Assembly (NCBI GenBank): GCA_038496675.1
Contig: CM076650.1
Span: forward strand, 11,711,967 to 11,775,966
From: Rachycentron canadum
Lineage: Eukaryota; Chordata; Actinopteri; Carangiformes; Rachycentridae
Length of the DNA: 64,000 nt
Direction: 5' to 3'
Positions 1 through 13,277 of the stretch are shown here, piece by piece. Under the pieces are notes generated by a model. It ran no database searches. It saw only the letters and a program-made list of their open reading frames with translations, and had not been told where the DNA came from. The position numbers and the translations under genes were made by a program. Every line of letters begins with the position of its first letter. Positions within the stretch are counted from its first letter, which is position 1.

Positions 1-3000
1 TGTCTCGCTGGGAGTTTTAGTTCAAACTCTGGTGGAGCTGTCAGCAAATTTAAAGAGTCAAATCTCAGTGAGTTCTTCTCTGAAAACGGACATACAGTAC
101 GTCTAAGTTCCCTCAACACTAGAACACAACAAAAAGAGGGGGAAATGGCCTAAAGACATTTGCTGAGTTGATCAGTTCGTTTACCCTTCACCTCTTTCCC
201 TCACCAAAGCTTCTGTGTCCTAATAAATAACAAATAACTGATACTTTGAAAATGAGGGATTTTATATATATTATTACAATTGACAGTATTAATGTAATAG
301 CTTTGATGGAAAAAGATAACGGAGAGAAAAGAAGTGCCTTTTAATAAGGTATTATGAAATGAAACATAGAGGTGTAAATAGCAACAAATAGTCCCTGTTT
401 TAACAAAAAATAATAAGCAAGCATGAGCATGCAGCATGTGCAACTTGTGTTTGAGCAATATGCACCAGGAGAGCCTCAGTAGCTATAATTTTTACACTGA
501 AGACAGTTTTAGTGATGCTTTTCTTTATTTAGTCATTTCATTAAAAGGGATAAACTCATCAGAGAGGGCAAAGCAGATATGATCACCTACTTAATACCAT
601 GAAAATTACAACTCAATTATGAAATTTAAGCTACATATAATTTTGTTGAAATTATCTAAACAACTCTACCAGCTATGTCTGATAAGAAGCTTGATTTGTT
701 AATAACAACCTTGTCAAACTACATCTTAAGGATCAGACAATAGTTCTCTGACAAAGCTGCTTTCAAGATGCACTAAACAAAAACTGGAGCAAAAAACACA
801 TAGCTGGGTTAGGTTTTAAAGAGGAAACAAGTTGTAACACATATTGCTTTTATTTGCATCTGTAATGGACATTAATCTTCTCTTTATTTTCTTTTCTTTG
901 AAGATGTATCATGTTTAAACATTCCTTTGTGGTGACCGTAATTCTTTTATGTTATTCTTCTAAAGAGTGATTTTTGATTTCTCCATTATTTTATTTCAAA
1001 GGGGAAAATACTAGAATGGCAAGTGCTGTTTATTGAAGGATGTGGAGTATTATGCAACTATGCTATCATGCTAACATTGTAAAAGCATTGGGAGTACAAT
1101 CAATGTGTGGTCTCTCATCAAATAATATAATTGGAATATAATTGAGTTACACTTTCTGCATCTGCTCAAACTGAGCAACTAAATAATTATTACACAGTTT
1201 TATTTAGCTCAGCTGGCTACATGGGGCTCTATCACTAATTAAAATTAGTGGGTTAGCCAACTCACTTCTACACAGGCTTGTTGGTCTCATGAAGCTGGCT
1301 CAATTTTAACTGGGATATAAATCACCATGGTAACATACTTTTTGCTGGATGGCTAACCTGCTGCAAGCAAAGGATCAGACCAAAACATGTACATGTGTAA
1401 AGCCTACAAAAATCTGACATTTAAAAAAAGCCCCGATTTCATGGTGCTGTCACAGTTATCATCTAGGTTACACTGCTTAGATAACACCTTTCCATAATAA
1501 TGAATGAAAAATGTAGATATAATAAATGTTTTACACAAAGCCCTAAAAAGGAGGACTTCTACCAAACAACAGGTTCCTCATACACCATAGCCTATGGCAG
1601 CAATTAATTACATGTATTGTAGCAAAGGCAGATAATTTAACTGAATTTCCTTCTTTGTCTTTCCATCAGTGATTGATCCAATGTGGCCTGTTGGACTCCA
1701 TTTGATATTCCATCACTGCTGAGCATAAAATCTTCTAAACGGACTCAATGAAATTGTACAAACAAAAGTCAAACAGATGACCAATGTGCCTTAATGAGGG
1801 GCAGTGATGAGCTGGAAAAAAGGGAAGACCACCTACACACTGAAAATGAGCTCCTAATAATTTATTCACTCGATGTTCAGGACACATGGAGCTTCATTAG
1901 GAATTCTTGCATTCAAGTGTTTTTATTCATCCGCAATAGCAGGGATGATGTTCATTTTACACTTACATCATTCCCTGTTTTGCTTACATTAATTTTTAAA
2001 TGAAGGCTACGTGTATATATATATATATATATATTCACATAAAAGTTTATTTTTGTATAATATGTTGACAATTTGTTTGATATATTGGTCATTTTTTTGA
2101 ATGATAGTATGTTTTGCCTGATTTGTTAGTTATATGTCTGTATTCCTTATTTGCCCGACTAAGTCACACTTTGCCTCCGCACTGACCTGATTTCCGCATG
2201 GGAAATAATTATCCAGTCTTATCTCAAATGAAATAGAGTGCAATTTATTTATTGATGATGCAAATTATTAATATGCATCATATGATTAATGTGACTGCAT
2301 TTATAGATGGATGCCAAAATCCAGGGTAACAGAACCAGATGTTAACCAGCTTTGCGAGACTGACTTTTGGGATGGTCTAATATTAGTAGAGGCATAACTA
2401 CTGCAGATGATATACTCATTCCATAATCCCTGCAGTAGAGCTGTATCGTGGCAATATGGTACAATGGTACAATGCTACATCGCAGCTGAGTGTGGTCCCA
2501 AGTACAAAAGACCACACCTGACCAGCTGTGATGCTGAGTGTGGGCAGAAGTTTAAGAGACGTTCAGCCCATGGATATATTTAAGTTTTTCCTCCATAGAA
2601 AATGTGTGGAGTTACTCTACCAAATTTCCCTTATGAATTCATAAAATATTCTGATTCTAATTTAGGTTGAGTAAAGGCAAATAACACTAATGTCTAACGA
2701 ATGTCTGTGACAAAACATTAATTTCAGTGAAGTCTCTGTGTGGAACTCCATGGACTCCAGCAAAAACAAAAGCGGATACGCTGTTTACCTTGTGATCATC
2801 CCAATGGAGGATGAAATAATTGTTATTGTCGTATAAATCTTGCCTCAGGTAAACCCCTGTGCACTGTTAGGATATCTGATGAGCCTTTAAACATAAGGAT
2901 CTATTATTAAAACCAGGCTTCTAAGCTTGTATTTCATCAGGTACCCGAATCAGCATGCTTTCTATCATTGCAGAGTCTTGCATTTTTTTTCAAATGCAGC

Positions 3001-4400
3001 ACTGATTAGGGTTTCAAATACCAATAAAGTTGACTTTCCGTGTTAGACAGGTCGTGGATCAGTTTGTGGGGGAGCTGGTAGAGAGTGTAAACACTGGTTA
3101 TATTACAGCTGACAGTCTCCAACCACTGTCCAATTTCATACATGTTTGATTCAAATGGTTGCTACTTACTGTGCTACTCTGTTTTTGTGTGTGCGCATAT
3201 GCGTACGCGGGTACATAAAGGCCAGGGCAAAAGCTATAATTTGGAGAACTTTCATTATAACTTTATACTCTTCTCAAGACCTGCCTCAATTTTTAAACAC
3301 TGTGGAGAATTGGTTTCTTAATCCACTGACTGCTCATAAGATCTGTGTTGTAAAAATTCTAAAGGAGCCATTATTTGGCTTTAGTGGGAGTAAAATAACA
3401 CTGGCACATAAAAAATGTGTGCACAAAAACACTATTACATGTGGCACCAACATTTGCTATTTATATGATGGAGTTAGACAACAGAGAAAGCAAGGATCTT
3501 CTAAGTTGTTTCCTCAGAAAGTAATTGAACTTGGATGGGATTATGAAGCCAGCTGGTCCTGGGCAGTTCAAAGCTGCCTGTTTTACATTATTTACCAACA
3601 TCAAATTATTTTCCATAATTAGATTTTTTCCAGAGCCTCACTGGGAAACCTTCCAGCCTGCATAAAGTTGAATAAATGAATTACATGGTGAAGAGAGAGG
3701 GGCCAGTTTGGGTGAAAAATGCAGATAGTGTAACATCAGAGTAGGTATATGAGGCAGTGGAGCTGCTAGTGCTTTGATTTTATGCAGCATTTTTATCATG
3801 ACATGCTGTAAAATGTTCCGTCAGCCTCACAAAACAGATCATGTGGCAGGTGTGACATCTCAAATGGGAATTCTGTTGAATTTTAGATTTCAATTATGGT
3901 TTTCTTCTTCCTGAGGGCAGATATATTTTTGTCAGAGAACATCCACTATCATCTATGCTAGCCAGCAGCACAGCTTGCTCTCCTAACAATGTCCCACTGA
4001 GGTGTCTCGCTAAAATGAGAATAAGGAAGGGAAAAAACTGGAAGAATGTCTGAGAGTGTGACAAATTTGTCTCATGAGTCATGGTGAAGTTCACAGGGCG
4101 ATGAATCCAGTGACTCAAGAGATGTTATTCTCATAGGAAGAAGAGGAAATTTTTCAAATTATTATTTAAAGGGTAAAAAGTGAAGTGATTGTCGAGCTTA
4201 ATCTAGACACACTGTCTCCTATTCAGCAACAACTGAAAATAAACTATATAGATGTCTACATTTACAAAATACCAAATCAATGTTTTAAATATTTCCAGGA
4301 AGCACAGAATAAATTGCTGCACTTGGCCTTGGTCAGCATCTCAGAGAATTTCAGTGAATGTTCTTCTTTTACTCTTTTAGATGAGGCAAAATGGACATAC
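1..4400 (-). other. Intron (partial) downstream of exon 4401-4552
   Basis: This is AT-rich intronic sequence. No alpha-catenin exon was recognised here; in particular the expected next exon, which would start TPEEL, is absent. It contains a short perfect hairpin at 1233-1250, an X-box-like site at 1321-1334 and a TA microsatellite at 2013-2034. A 158-codon plus-strand open frame at 3146-3622 has no recognisable domain and reads like AT-rich chance translation. Otherwise I see nothing to annotate. Confidence 0.8.
2013..2034. repeat. TA microsatellite
   Basis: About 11 TA units, directly visible. Confidence 0.95.
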
Positions 4401-4552
4401 CCTTATCATGAGTACAGCTTTCCTGATGTCACGGACACCGTCGTACACCAAACGGGATGCATCAATGAACTCATTCTCCTCAAAGGGCTGCGGGGGGTTC
4501 GTACTCAGTGCCTCAATAGCAACCTCCACCTGTTCAGCAAAACGGGGCATGA
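4401..4552 (-). CDS. ctnna2: Alpha-catenin exon 5 of 5 in window (MIII)
   Basis: This exon is 152 nt, entry phase 1 and exit phase 0. Two bases complete V, followed by MPRFAEQVEVAIEALSTNPP, QPFEENEFIDASRLVYDG and VRDIRKAVLMIR, equivalent to alpha-E residues about 583-633, the end of MIII. The acceptor is strong (TTTCCTCCCTGCAG) and the donor is AGG|GTATGTCC. In the family the next exon begins with the acidic TPEEL linker that carries the CK2/CK1 phosphosites (S641 region in alpha-E); it is not found in positions 1-4400, so it lies to the left of the window. FAEQVEVAIEALS is CTNNA2-like. Confidence 0.95.
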
Positions 4553-7500
4553 CTGCAGGGAGGAAATAGGTAAGGAGGTGAAGAGGAGGGGACAAAAGAC
4601 AGATAGGAAAGGTGTATTTATCAAATATTCTTGTGAACAGAATGAATGAAAGCTTAGCAATTAGAAAAGCGGAATGACATGGTGAAAGCACAGTTATTGA
4701 TGTGTAGTCTCTCTTGACGCGGACATGATAATAATAATAACAACTTTTTCCACTGAAATTATTAGAGCAGCAGGATCTCCCCCTGCATCAGTGTCTGTTC
4801 ACTTGCGCATTTCCAGAAACGGCAAGATGTGACCCTTAACCTGTAAGTGACAATATGCCGTTTACACATTGCAGGACAATTAATTATTTCACAGGAAGTT
4901 CGGGCTGTCGCTTACAGATCTGTTTGCGTGAATGCCGGCATGTGGCATGAGGAAGTTTGTGCGTAACCTGTGAGAAGATGACTTGTGTGTGCTTCGGTGT
5001 AACAGTACAAGGACGCTAACTTGCAAGCTCAGCCCGTCAACTCACAATCCCGGGGAAGGGAAACAAATTCATCAAAGTCTTTTGAATCGAACAAAAGCCA
5101 GGCAACAAAAGAAAAGTCCCTATTGACCATAAAAATGGTTGGTTTTGTTGTCGGTATCAATTGGCCAGACTCTGTGTGTTTAAATGAATTGTGCTGAATG
5201 TGAATAGACACTATTCAATATTCAAGAATCTGGGCTAAATGTTTGAATATTTAGCAGGCTACCTTTCTACGTAATCTCCTGTTGAGTCAGAATAATTGAA
5301 TGCAGAGTTTTATAATGTGTTTTTTTTCGTATGAAGTTTGTGCTGTAGCAAATTATCATAACAAAAGCTTTGGTTTACCTGGACAGACAGCCGCCAGCCA
5401 GAAAAGGTGGTTTCCATATACTGTGTTATCTGTAGGCCTTACAAACCCACGATTACTTGTGACTTTTGCTTCATGTTCCAGACTGTATAGGTATTTTCTA
5501 TGAATCCACAGTCAATACTCATATTTAGAATTTTTTTTAGGCGGTTTTTAGGTGGAGAAAGACAGGGAGAGAGAGAAAGAGCGAAACAGCTTTTTTGATT
5601 TACTATAAAAAAAAGACATCTTTGGCTACTTTGGAAGTAACAAATATGCATCTATAAAGAGTGGATTTTCTGAGCATAGATTCTTGCCCTGATTTAAAAC
5701 ACCACCATTTTCAGAGGAGATGGCAGGCCTAATGAAGACAGACAAATAGCAAAACAGAGGAAACAACAAATAAAGTGTGGCAGCCTGACTGTTGAGCCTC
5801 CACTAGAAAGCCAACTGTGTGATTTTTATTATTAGTCTCCACACTTTTTTTGCTCTGACATGCGGCGTGAACTAAATCAATTAGCCAGCTTGCACTAAAG
5901 GTCGATCTGCAGTATACTTATTTGTCTGATATAAAACATAAGCTATATTTCACCATACATAAAAGGCACTACAAAAACTCTCTCCCCTTTTCTTTTCATT
6001 TTTAATTCAGTTTAATCCACTTACTGGAGGAGCGTAAAATAGGCTTTTGGGAATTGCTGGGAAGGCGTTTTAAATAGAAATATTTAAATGTTCTCCAAGC
6101 TCTTAATGAGCAAAGTTGCTGATGGTAAGGGGCAATTTCACTCATTCCAGTTGAAAAATGATGAAGGGAATTAAATGTGACCATGTAGGAATGGATTTTT
6201 TTTCACCCCATAGGCTTAAGCATAGTTTAAGTGAGAAGTTATGGAAGTACAATGAATGCTTAAAAATCTCACCGCAGAGATGCCGTGCCCCTGTGACGTG
6301 TTTAACAAACTTCAAAAAGCACAACTCCAACAGTTTCTAACGCCGCACCCTCAATTTCACATGAAGGCACCTTAATTTAGACAACACACGCCTATGAGGT
6401 AAAATAAAATTAAAAAAACCAAACAAACAAACAAACAAAAAAAAAAACACTTTCATACACTCAGCAACTATATGAAATAGTGGCATACCATGTTAACCCT
6501 AAAATCGTGTGTGTCAAAACTTTGATTTATAGTGTTTTTGAAGGAAACCTTTTTACCACTTGTGAACGCTTTTCACTACAGCTATTACAATAACACGTTA
6601 AGTTGCCAAGCGCCTTAAGGTTAAGTTCTAATATAATCACGATTTCATACATAATTACAGCAAAACATGAATGCATTGCATATTACATAGCCTTTATTTA
6701 CTTTACTAACACAATTATTACAGATTATAAGTGTGATTTATATAAATTATCTCTTATATGGTATATACTTGCATTTAGTTATATGGTCTAAGATAAGTTA
6801 ATGTGCAGAGATCAAACATACAGTCTAAAAAATGTTATGTAAAACTTTACAGATATACTTTAGGACAAATCTGTGTGAATACTGAAGGTTATGAGATCAA
6901 GACTTAAGTGATCCTGATTTTAGAAAGCTTACCTGTCTGCTCTCCTACACACTAACCTTGGTTAACATCTTTCACCTTCCTCTACTTCTGCTCTTGCAGC
7001 AATTTCCTCATCAGCACTCTCTCCCAAATCCCACCTCTATTTACGCACTGATTAAGAGACCTTACCTCCTCTCCTTGCAAGCTATGAGTTTGCCATCTGT
7101 TTCCCATTGTGGCTAAAACCTCTTTTCCCATTGTTACAATGGATACAAATTTAAAGAGCAACTCATCCGCCTCAGCAACTGTGCACTGTACTGTAGTCTG
7201 TACCGAGAGGGTATTTTTAGTATTAAAGGTGCATTGACTCACTTTCCTATTTACTTTTAAGTATTCCTGTCTATATTACGGATTTTAATGTCACTAATAG
7301 GGTAGTCTGATTAAAGATTTTCAAAGAAATGCTCAATATTTATGGTAAATTGCTTTTAGTCTAGCCAACCACAGTCCTCAGAGCTATTATTTTAAAAGTA
7401 GACAGTGTGAAGAGTCTTTACTTCCATCCCTCAGCCTCTGCTGCACTTCTTTTTTAGTGCATTTGATCGACTGATTTACAGACATGACATGTGTGGGTGC

Positions 7501-8807
7501 CAGTGTGAGCATGTGTGTTATTGCTCACTGCAAAACCCTGGCTAAATCCCATTTACTGTGCCCCCATGTAATAACAAGGAGCGACGCCACCCCGCTTCTC
7601 TAAATGGCGCACTGACTTAGGCAATATATCAGTTTTTTAATCTACCCTCTCCAGGCACCACATTAATGATCAACTTTAAAATTTGTCCCCTTTTTCTTGA
7701 GGAGAAGATAAGTTTAAACATAGGGAGTTAGTGGGCAGAAAAGTGTCTCGGGGAAGAAGGAAGGAGAGTGGAAAAGAGAGAGAGAAGCCATAACCACTTT
7801 CCCATTAGGATATTGATTTTTCTTCTTCTCAAGGACACGCTTCAATCCTAGGCCCATGTGTAGACTGTCTGTCAGGAATCTATGGCTCAGCCTTACACAT
7901 GCAAGTTGTGCGCCTTGGCTGCCTGCATTTGTCCTGGTCATAAATCTGACTGCAAGAAAGGGGGATTGACAAATTTAGACAAGGTCAAGGGGCAGGTAGT
8001 TGTGATAAGTGTTTAGTGTTTGTGTGGCAGTTGTCAGAAAGCGAGGCTTTAATGGTCACGTCTGGCATGAGTAGCCACGGGCATAAACATGGGCTCAATC
8101 AAATCAGAAACACAAACAGCCACATCATAGACTCAAAGACAAACACAAACACACACACAATTACTCATATAAGCACGGGATAAATGTTTTACACATGCAG
8201 AGCACTAAAAAAAGTAAAAAGGGGACCACATCAATGAATTCCACTAAAATCCCTGCTCAGATCGCTTAGTGAAATCCTTGGTGACAGCTATTGATTTTTT
8301 GGTAGAGTCTAGTTAATTGGACTCAGTACCCTCTAAAAAGTGTGTGGTCCTATATTCTTTTCCGTTGTTCAGATACGCTTTATCATCTTTCCTCCAGCTA
8401 TAGATTTCTCCTTGACTGTGTTCAACTACATAGACATCAAGTCTGTGAGGACTGAGGGGAGAGGGAGGCAAAAGTTCAAGAGGATCAATAAGTGCTTTAT
8501 GGTCCAGATCAGATGTGCATGGGAGCCCTTAAAAACCCCAACTACCACTAAGCGCGAAACAGGAAGTGGAAACACAACAACTTTTCATCAAAGAGAAATA
8601 TAGAGCAAATGAAAAAGCTGCTCTAACATTCTTGTCGGTTCCAGACTTAACATCTCAATTAGGACTCACAATTGAGTAGACACAAGGCCTCGTAAAAACT
8701 TAAGGGACCCCCTTGAGGCCATGCAGCCGGTGTGACTTGCCTATTTGCTGCATGCGCATAGGCTCAGCCTTGAGTTAGAGGTGAAGGCAAACAGGGCGCT
8801 GGCACAT

Positions 8808-9180
8808 CTTAAAGGTGCTATGTGTAAGTATTTTATTTTAAAACATTAAAAAATTAAGTCCTGTCTCGGAATACCACTTTGAACCTCAAGAAGCGATAGT
8901 AAGCCACTGTAGTGTCCAGTCTCTCCTCAGTTAAACATTAAAGTTAAAATTGTAGTGCTGCCCAGAGGGCAAAAAAACCCCAACATTTGGCAGCAAAGGG
9001 GTGATAGAAGTAAAACAAGTCAACACTGGCATTGTTTTCTACCGCTGAAGACAGCTTGGTGAGTAATGAATAAAGTTGGCTACTGACCTTTTTTTCAGAG
9101 TAAACACATGCTGATACTAATGTTGACAATGTACCGATAGCAAATGCTTGTAACATCTTTAAAACTGGCTGCTTGTGGGT
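8808..9180. repeat. Candidate interspersed repeat starting TTAAAGGTGCTATGTGTAAG
   Basis: The start and the following text (AAGTCCTGTCTCGGAAT, GCGATAGTAAGCCACTG, CAACATTTGGCAGCAAAGG) resemble a repeat common in fish genomes as I remember it. No terminal inverted repeat was confirmed, and the right edge is a guess. Confidence 0.35.
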
Positions 9181-12100
9181 GTTTTCAAACTATTTAAAAC
9201 TTTCTTAGAGTAAATAAATCATTTAAATGAGCCACATTTATATTTACCTATGGCAAATATAAATAATTCAAATTTAATTATTATTCAGCTTGTGGCTGCA
9301 AAGCATCACCTTTTGTAGACTTTATAACTAAGTATAACCATGAATTTATGAGCCAAAAAGTTCCGGTAAATGTCAATTGTTTTCAGAAACTGTTACCTAT
9401 CCAGAACTACCAATTTGAAGCAAAACAAGTCCTTTAAAGTGACTGTACACTATAGAAAGCTTTGGAAATTGAACATAAAAGGAAGTATTTTGAAACACTT
9501 GTTGGAGTGACTGATGTGTAACAGGTTAGCAGCTGAAATATCCAGTGCCAAAGAAAGAAGTCAAGCCACATTTGTAACTTTCCTTTGCTCTTTTGGCCTC
9601 TGCTTCCCACCACTCCTGCTCTTTTCTCTGGCACTGATACAGAGAAGTATGTGAACTTTTCACTCTATTCAGATAAAAGTTTCTACTACTAGACAAACAT
9701 CTTGAATTTTGGATGTTTGAAATGTAAAATGTTAGACATTAAATACCCATGTATAAAATGCAGATATAAAACAGAAGCTACTGCAGAGACAACAGTCATT
9801 TCCAAAAGGTGGCACACATGTTAAATTTGCAGAAGCTAATGTGTTCCCATAGATGGTACACATCTGTGTCTTCATCTACATGCCAGCCTTTTAACTTTTG
9901 CGCTATCACTTTTCTCTGGGACAAGGTCGTTAAGATTGGACTCTATAAAAGTATTAGCTGTCCGTGGTTTCAGTTTTTATTGCATCAGTTGAGTGCCATT
10001 TTTATTATCTCATGGGAAATGTATTCATACCATACTGTTGGGACAAGATCAAAATATCATCTATTCAACAGTGTAGTTCTGACACATTCCAGTAAAAACT
10101 GTTACATTTACAGTCACCTTAATGGGTAGATGTGAGCTAATCTATAGAGACCGCTGTTGGCTATGTTTGACCTTTAAGGATATAACTGCAAAGTAAGTTT
10201 TGCATGTAAAGCCTGATTGTGTAAAACTGTAAAAACTGTCATGTGTATAAAAAAGTATTGAATTACCTAAAGATATACTGTGTGTGTCTAGGTCTAGGTC
10301 TAAATTGGACAATCTGTTATATTCAGGGTCTAATAATTGAATCTGTGTCTCTTTTGAATAAAGCATTCCTTTAGAAGGCTTCTCATTTGAAATCATTAGA
10401 TTTACATTATGATGTTAACTCTCCGAAAACCAAATACATGATAAAGAAAATCAGTGGGCAATCAATGTGATGCTGCAACGCCAACAGTTCTCCATTTGTT
10501 GTTCTCAGTAATGCTGACATAATACCTCTGGGTTCTGCTGACTCTTGATGCTCTGTACTCCATGGAGGATTAATAGAACAGCAGCACAATTATATAATGT
10601 TAGTGTGTGACAAGGTTATAGTCATACAAAACTGACCTTAAGTGTCCAGCAGATATTGCCTCCATACTTCATCAATTAATTACCCCAATCAATTAAACTG
10701 AATTATGCATTAATAGAACAGAATGTGCTTAAGATACCATATAACTAGTGCTGTAGGTAGTCCATTAGGGTGGAGTTGAGTGCCAGAAGAGGGGCTCAGA
10801 CAGATGGCTGTGTGAAAACACGTGACTCACCTAATGCTGTTTGCGACTTATCATCTAGCAGGGAAGGGAGTTGATTGTGTCTCTCAATTATCCGGGCAGA
10901 TGAAAGTAACGAGCGAAACAATAGATATACCGCCTCACTAAATGGGCTCTAATGGGAGAGATAGAAACTGGGGGAGGGATGGGAAGGGCGAGAATGGAGA
11001 AAAAAATAGAATGAGGAGCAGTGTGGGGGGTGAGCCGTGGCTAGTGTAACAGAGGGATTGTGGTCTGATTTGATTCTGGTAGACAGGTAATTGCTAAATT
11101 CTTTCCTTTCATCCTGTGTTTTTGTTTGTTCACCTTTCATAATGGTACTTTTTTAAAGGCATGTTAGCGTCTACTTTTAAGGGATTTCAGGAGCTATTTC
11201 ACAGAGCAAAAATGTTTTTTTTTGGGAAAACAGACACCAGGCTCTTTCTTCTTTGTTTTGACTATTTCTAAACACAATACACACACACATAATACCTTAA
11301 ACAGGGCAGTGTTAATGAAAAGAAACACTGACTAGTTTGCTTCTCTATTTCTGAACCACCTGTCTGTTGCAACAATGCTTTTGTACAACAAAAAACGAGT
11401 TCTAACACGAGTAGCTACGGCACTGCTTCCAAGAAATAACTGTCTCACACTCTGGGTCCGACACTGACAAAAACTCTCACCTTCGGCTGATCGTTCCCGC
11501 TTTTATATATCACTAAACTAACCATTAGCCAGTGTTACACGCTCCCTCGGTGACTCTATCATGTATAGCTTTAAGCAGTGCAGGTGTTGGCTAATTGAGA
11601 GCTTACTGTTTATGCAAAAACTCAAATACTCGACTCAAACTCAACACTCTCTGTACATGTTGAAAAGCGACAGTTACGTTGACAAGTACTGAAGAGATCT
11701 GGAGCTTAGGGGCTTCAGAGCTAACCAGATTTGTTTATGTACCAGTATCAGGGAGTTGCATTCCTGGCTGCCAGACTCACCGCTGCAGTAAGTGTTATTA
11801 ATTGTTTTGCATATAAATCTAAATATTTTAATAATCTCTCTTCATTTTATTCCTGCTCCTGCAGCACTATAACATTTGAGCATGTCTGTTTAGTTTCGGA
11901 GACATACATAGATAATTTCACCTTGGTATCTTTATAAAGGATAATGACAAAATTCCCTCCCACTCAATACCACCACATCCTCTTAGTATGCTCTGGTGAC
12001 CTAAAAACTGCACAGCACTCTATACTCAAAAACACAACATTCTCTGGTCTAGCCCAGTATATACACAGACAACACGACACTCAAATGTCCCAGCTCTAAT

Positions 12101-12508
12101 CCAAACTCTACAAAGTTTGATCGCTACTTATTATTGCGTCCTTACATCACATATGCCAAGATGTCAATTTTAGGGGGAGACATCTGTTGGCCTCAAGTCT
12201 GGTCTGCAACAGGGATAAACTTGGGTCTCCTAAAATGAAACCGCACAGTGATGGAGGAAAAAAAAAAAAGACAGATGAGAAGTGGATGAGAGGTAAGAGT
12301 GGCAGAGTGGCGAACAGGTGGTGTCCAGAGTTTGTGTTAGAGCCAAGATGCTGATCGAAACTGTGGGACACTGGGCATGCAGGCAATTAAGGCGTATCTG
12401 TAAGGCACTCAGCAGACTGAGAGGCTAATGTGAGTGCTAGAGAGTGTGTGTGTGTGTTGATGTGTGTTAGACTACTCCTCATGAAAGTAGCTTCACCTGC
12501 CAAAAGGC

Positions 12509-12546
12509 TTGTTGCAAAATGTTTGTTGCAAAATGTTTGTTGCAAA
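12509..12546. repeat. 14-bp tandem repeat, about 2.7 copies
   Basis: The unit TTGTTGCAAAATGT is present twice perfectly (12509-12522 and 12523-12536) and then partially, ending TTGTTGCAAA. It lies about 90 bp downstream of the donor of exon 12637-12837 in transcript direction. Confidence 0.95.
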
Positions 12547-12636
12547 CTGAGTCCAAGGGTGAAAGATTCCGTATTAATCTTCTCACTGTAATAAATTTGA
12601 CTGCGCCACAACAGCTTTGTGTTTGTGAGCACTAAC

Positions 12637-12837
12637 CGGTCTCAGACAGAAGCTTGATCGACTCCAGCACACGCTCAGTGTAGACCCCAGGTTCGTAGTT
12701 TTCCATCTCAGCATTAATGATGTGGACCACACGGGCGGCTCGGCCCCGGATGGCTCCGGCAGTTCGGTCAAGAGTATCCACATCTCCCTCTTGCAGAGCA
12801 ATTACGCATTTGTTGACGTCTTCCAGGATGTGGTTCT
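12637..12837 (-). CDS. ctnna2: Alpha-catenin exon 4 of 5 in window (MII/MIII)
   Basis: This exon is 201 nt, phase 1 at both ends. It completes the glutamate codon left by the previous exon and continues NHILEDVNKCVIALQEGDVD, TLDRTAGAIRGRAARVVHII and ends KLLSET plus one base, equivalent to alpha-E residues about 516-582. E of HILED matches E521, and the two arginines of GRAAR match R548 and R551. In alpha-E-catenin these charged residues take part in the inter-bundle salt bridges that keep the vinculin site masked without tension. The acceptor is CCTCTCCTCAG and the donor is ACCG|GTTAGTG. Compared with my recollection of mammalian CTNNA2, the distal part carries several substitutions (VVHII, YEPGVYTERVLESI), so it is less conserved than the preceding exons. 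Confidence 0.95.
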
Positions 12838-13150
12838 CTGAGGAGAGGCAAAACAAAATGACAGTGAATGAAACTGGAGAGACACAAGGTCTCACCTGTT
12901 GAGAGAAATAATATTATTTATATGTCCGGATTCCTCACAAAAGAATTAATTTTCCTTGTAAATGGAAGTCAGTCTTTTCTTAAATATTCTGTGCTGATGA
13001 TTAATATTGTATAATATGTTTTGCTTTGAATGTAAATTGTTTGCCCCTCATTTAATTTTGAACAACTGCAATTCAGTTCATCAAACTATCTAATCAATAT
13101 ATATAAAAAAACATGCAAACAAATTTATTACACTCTGATGAACTTTATTC

Positions 13151-13151
<1 letters not shown>

Positions 13152-13184
<33 letters not shown>
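13152..13184. repeat. TA microsatellite
   Basis: Perfect AT dinucleotides followed by imperfect TA-rich sequence to about 13214, within the 660-bp intron. Confidence 0.95.
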
Positions 13185-13190
<6 letters not shown>

Positions 13191-13217
13191 TATATGTAAT
13201 ATTATAATATTATGAAT

Positions 13218-13277
13218 GGGACATTGGGACATGCATAAAACAAAAAGGGACAATGGGACAAATGCATAAAACAAAAA
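13218..13277. repeat. Tandem duplication, 29-31 bp unit, two copies
   Basis: Copy one (13218-13246) and copy two (13247-13277) both read GGGACA.TGGGACA followed by ATGCATAAAACAAAAA, differing by one substitution and a two-base insertion. Confidence 0.95.

Larger units (their letters stand above)
4553..12636 (-). other. Intron between exons 12637-12837 and 4401-4552
   Basis: This intron is 8,084 bp with GT-AG ends and splits a codon at phase 1. It contains a tract with balanced base composition at about 4790-4990 that could be conserved non-coding sequence, an A-rich CAAA stretch near 6410-6450, a candidate interspersed repeat at about 8808-9180, and a 14-bp tandem repeat at 12509-12546 just inside the donor end. 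No exon-like open frame with splice sites was recognised. Confidence 0.85.

Noticed and set aside
3146..3622. 158-codon plus-strand open frame
   Set aside because: No recognisable domain, AT-driven residue use, inside an intron. Chance frames near this length are plausible across six frames of 64 kb.
4185..4649. Plus-strand 154-codon frame over the 152-nt exon
   Set aside because: It is the antisense shadow of the alpha-catenin exon at 4401-4552; the minus strand carries the real protein with splice sites.
4377..4691. Minus-strand frame reading through exon 4401-4552 into both introns
   Set aside because: Only the middle matches alpha-catenin. The flanks are past the AG and GT splice sites, so the frame is not a separate protein.
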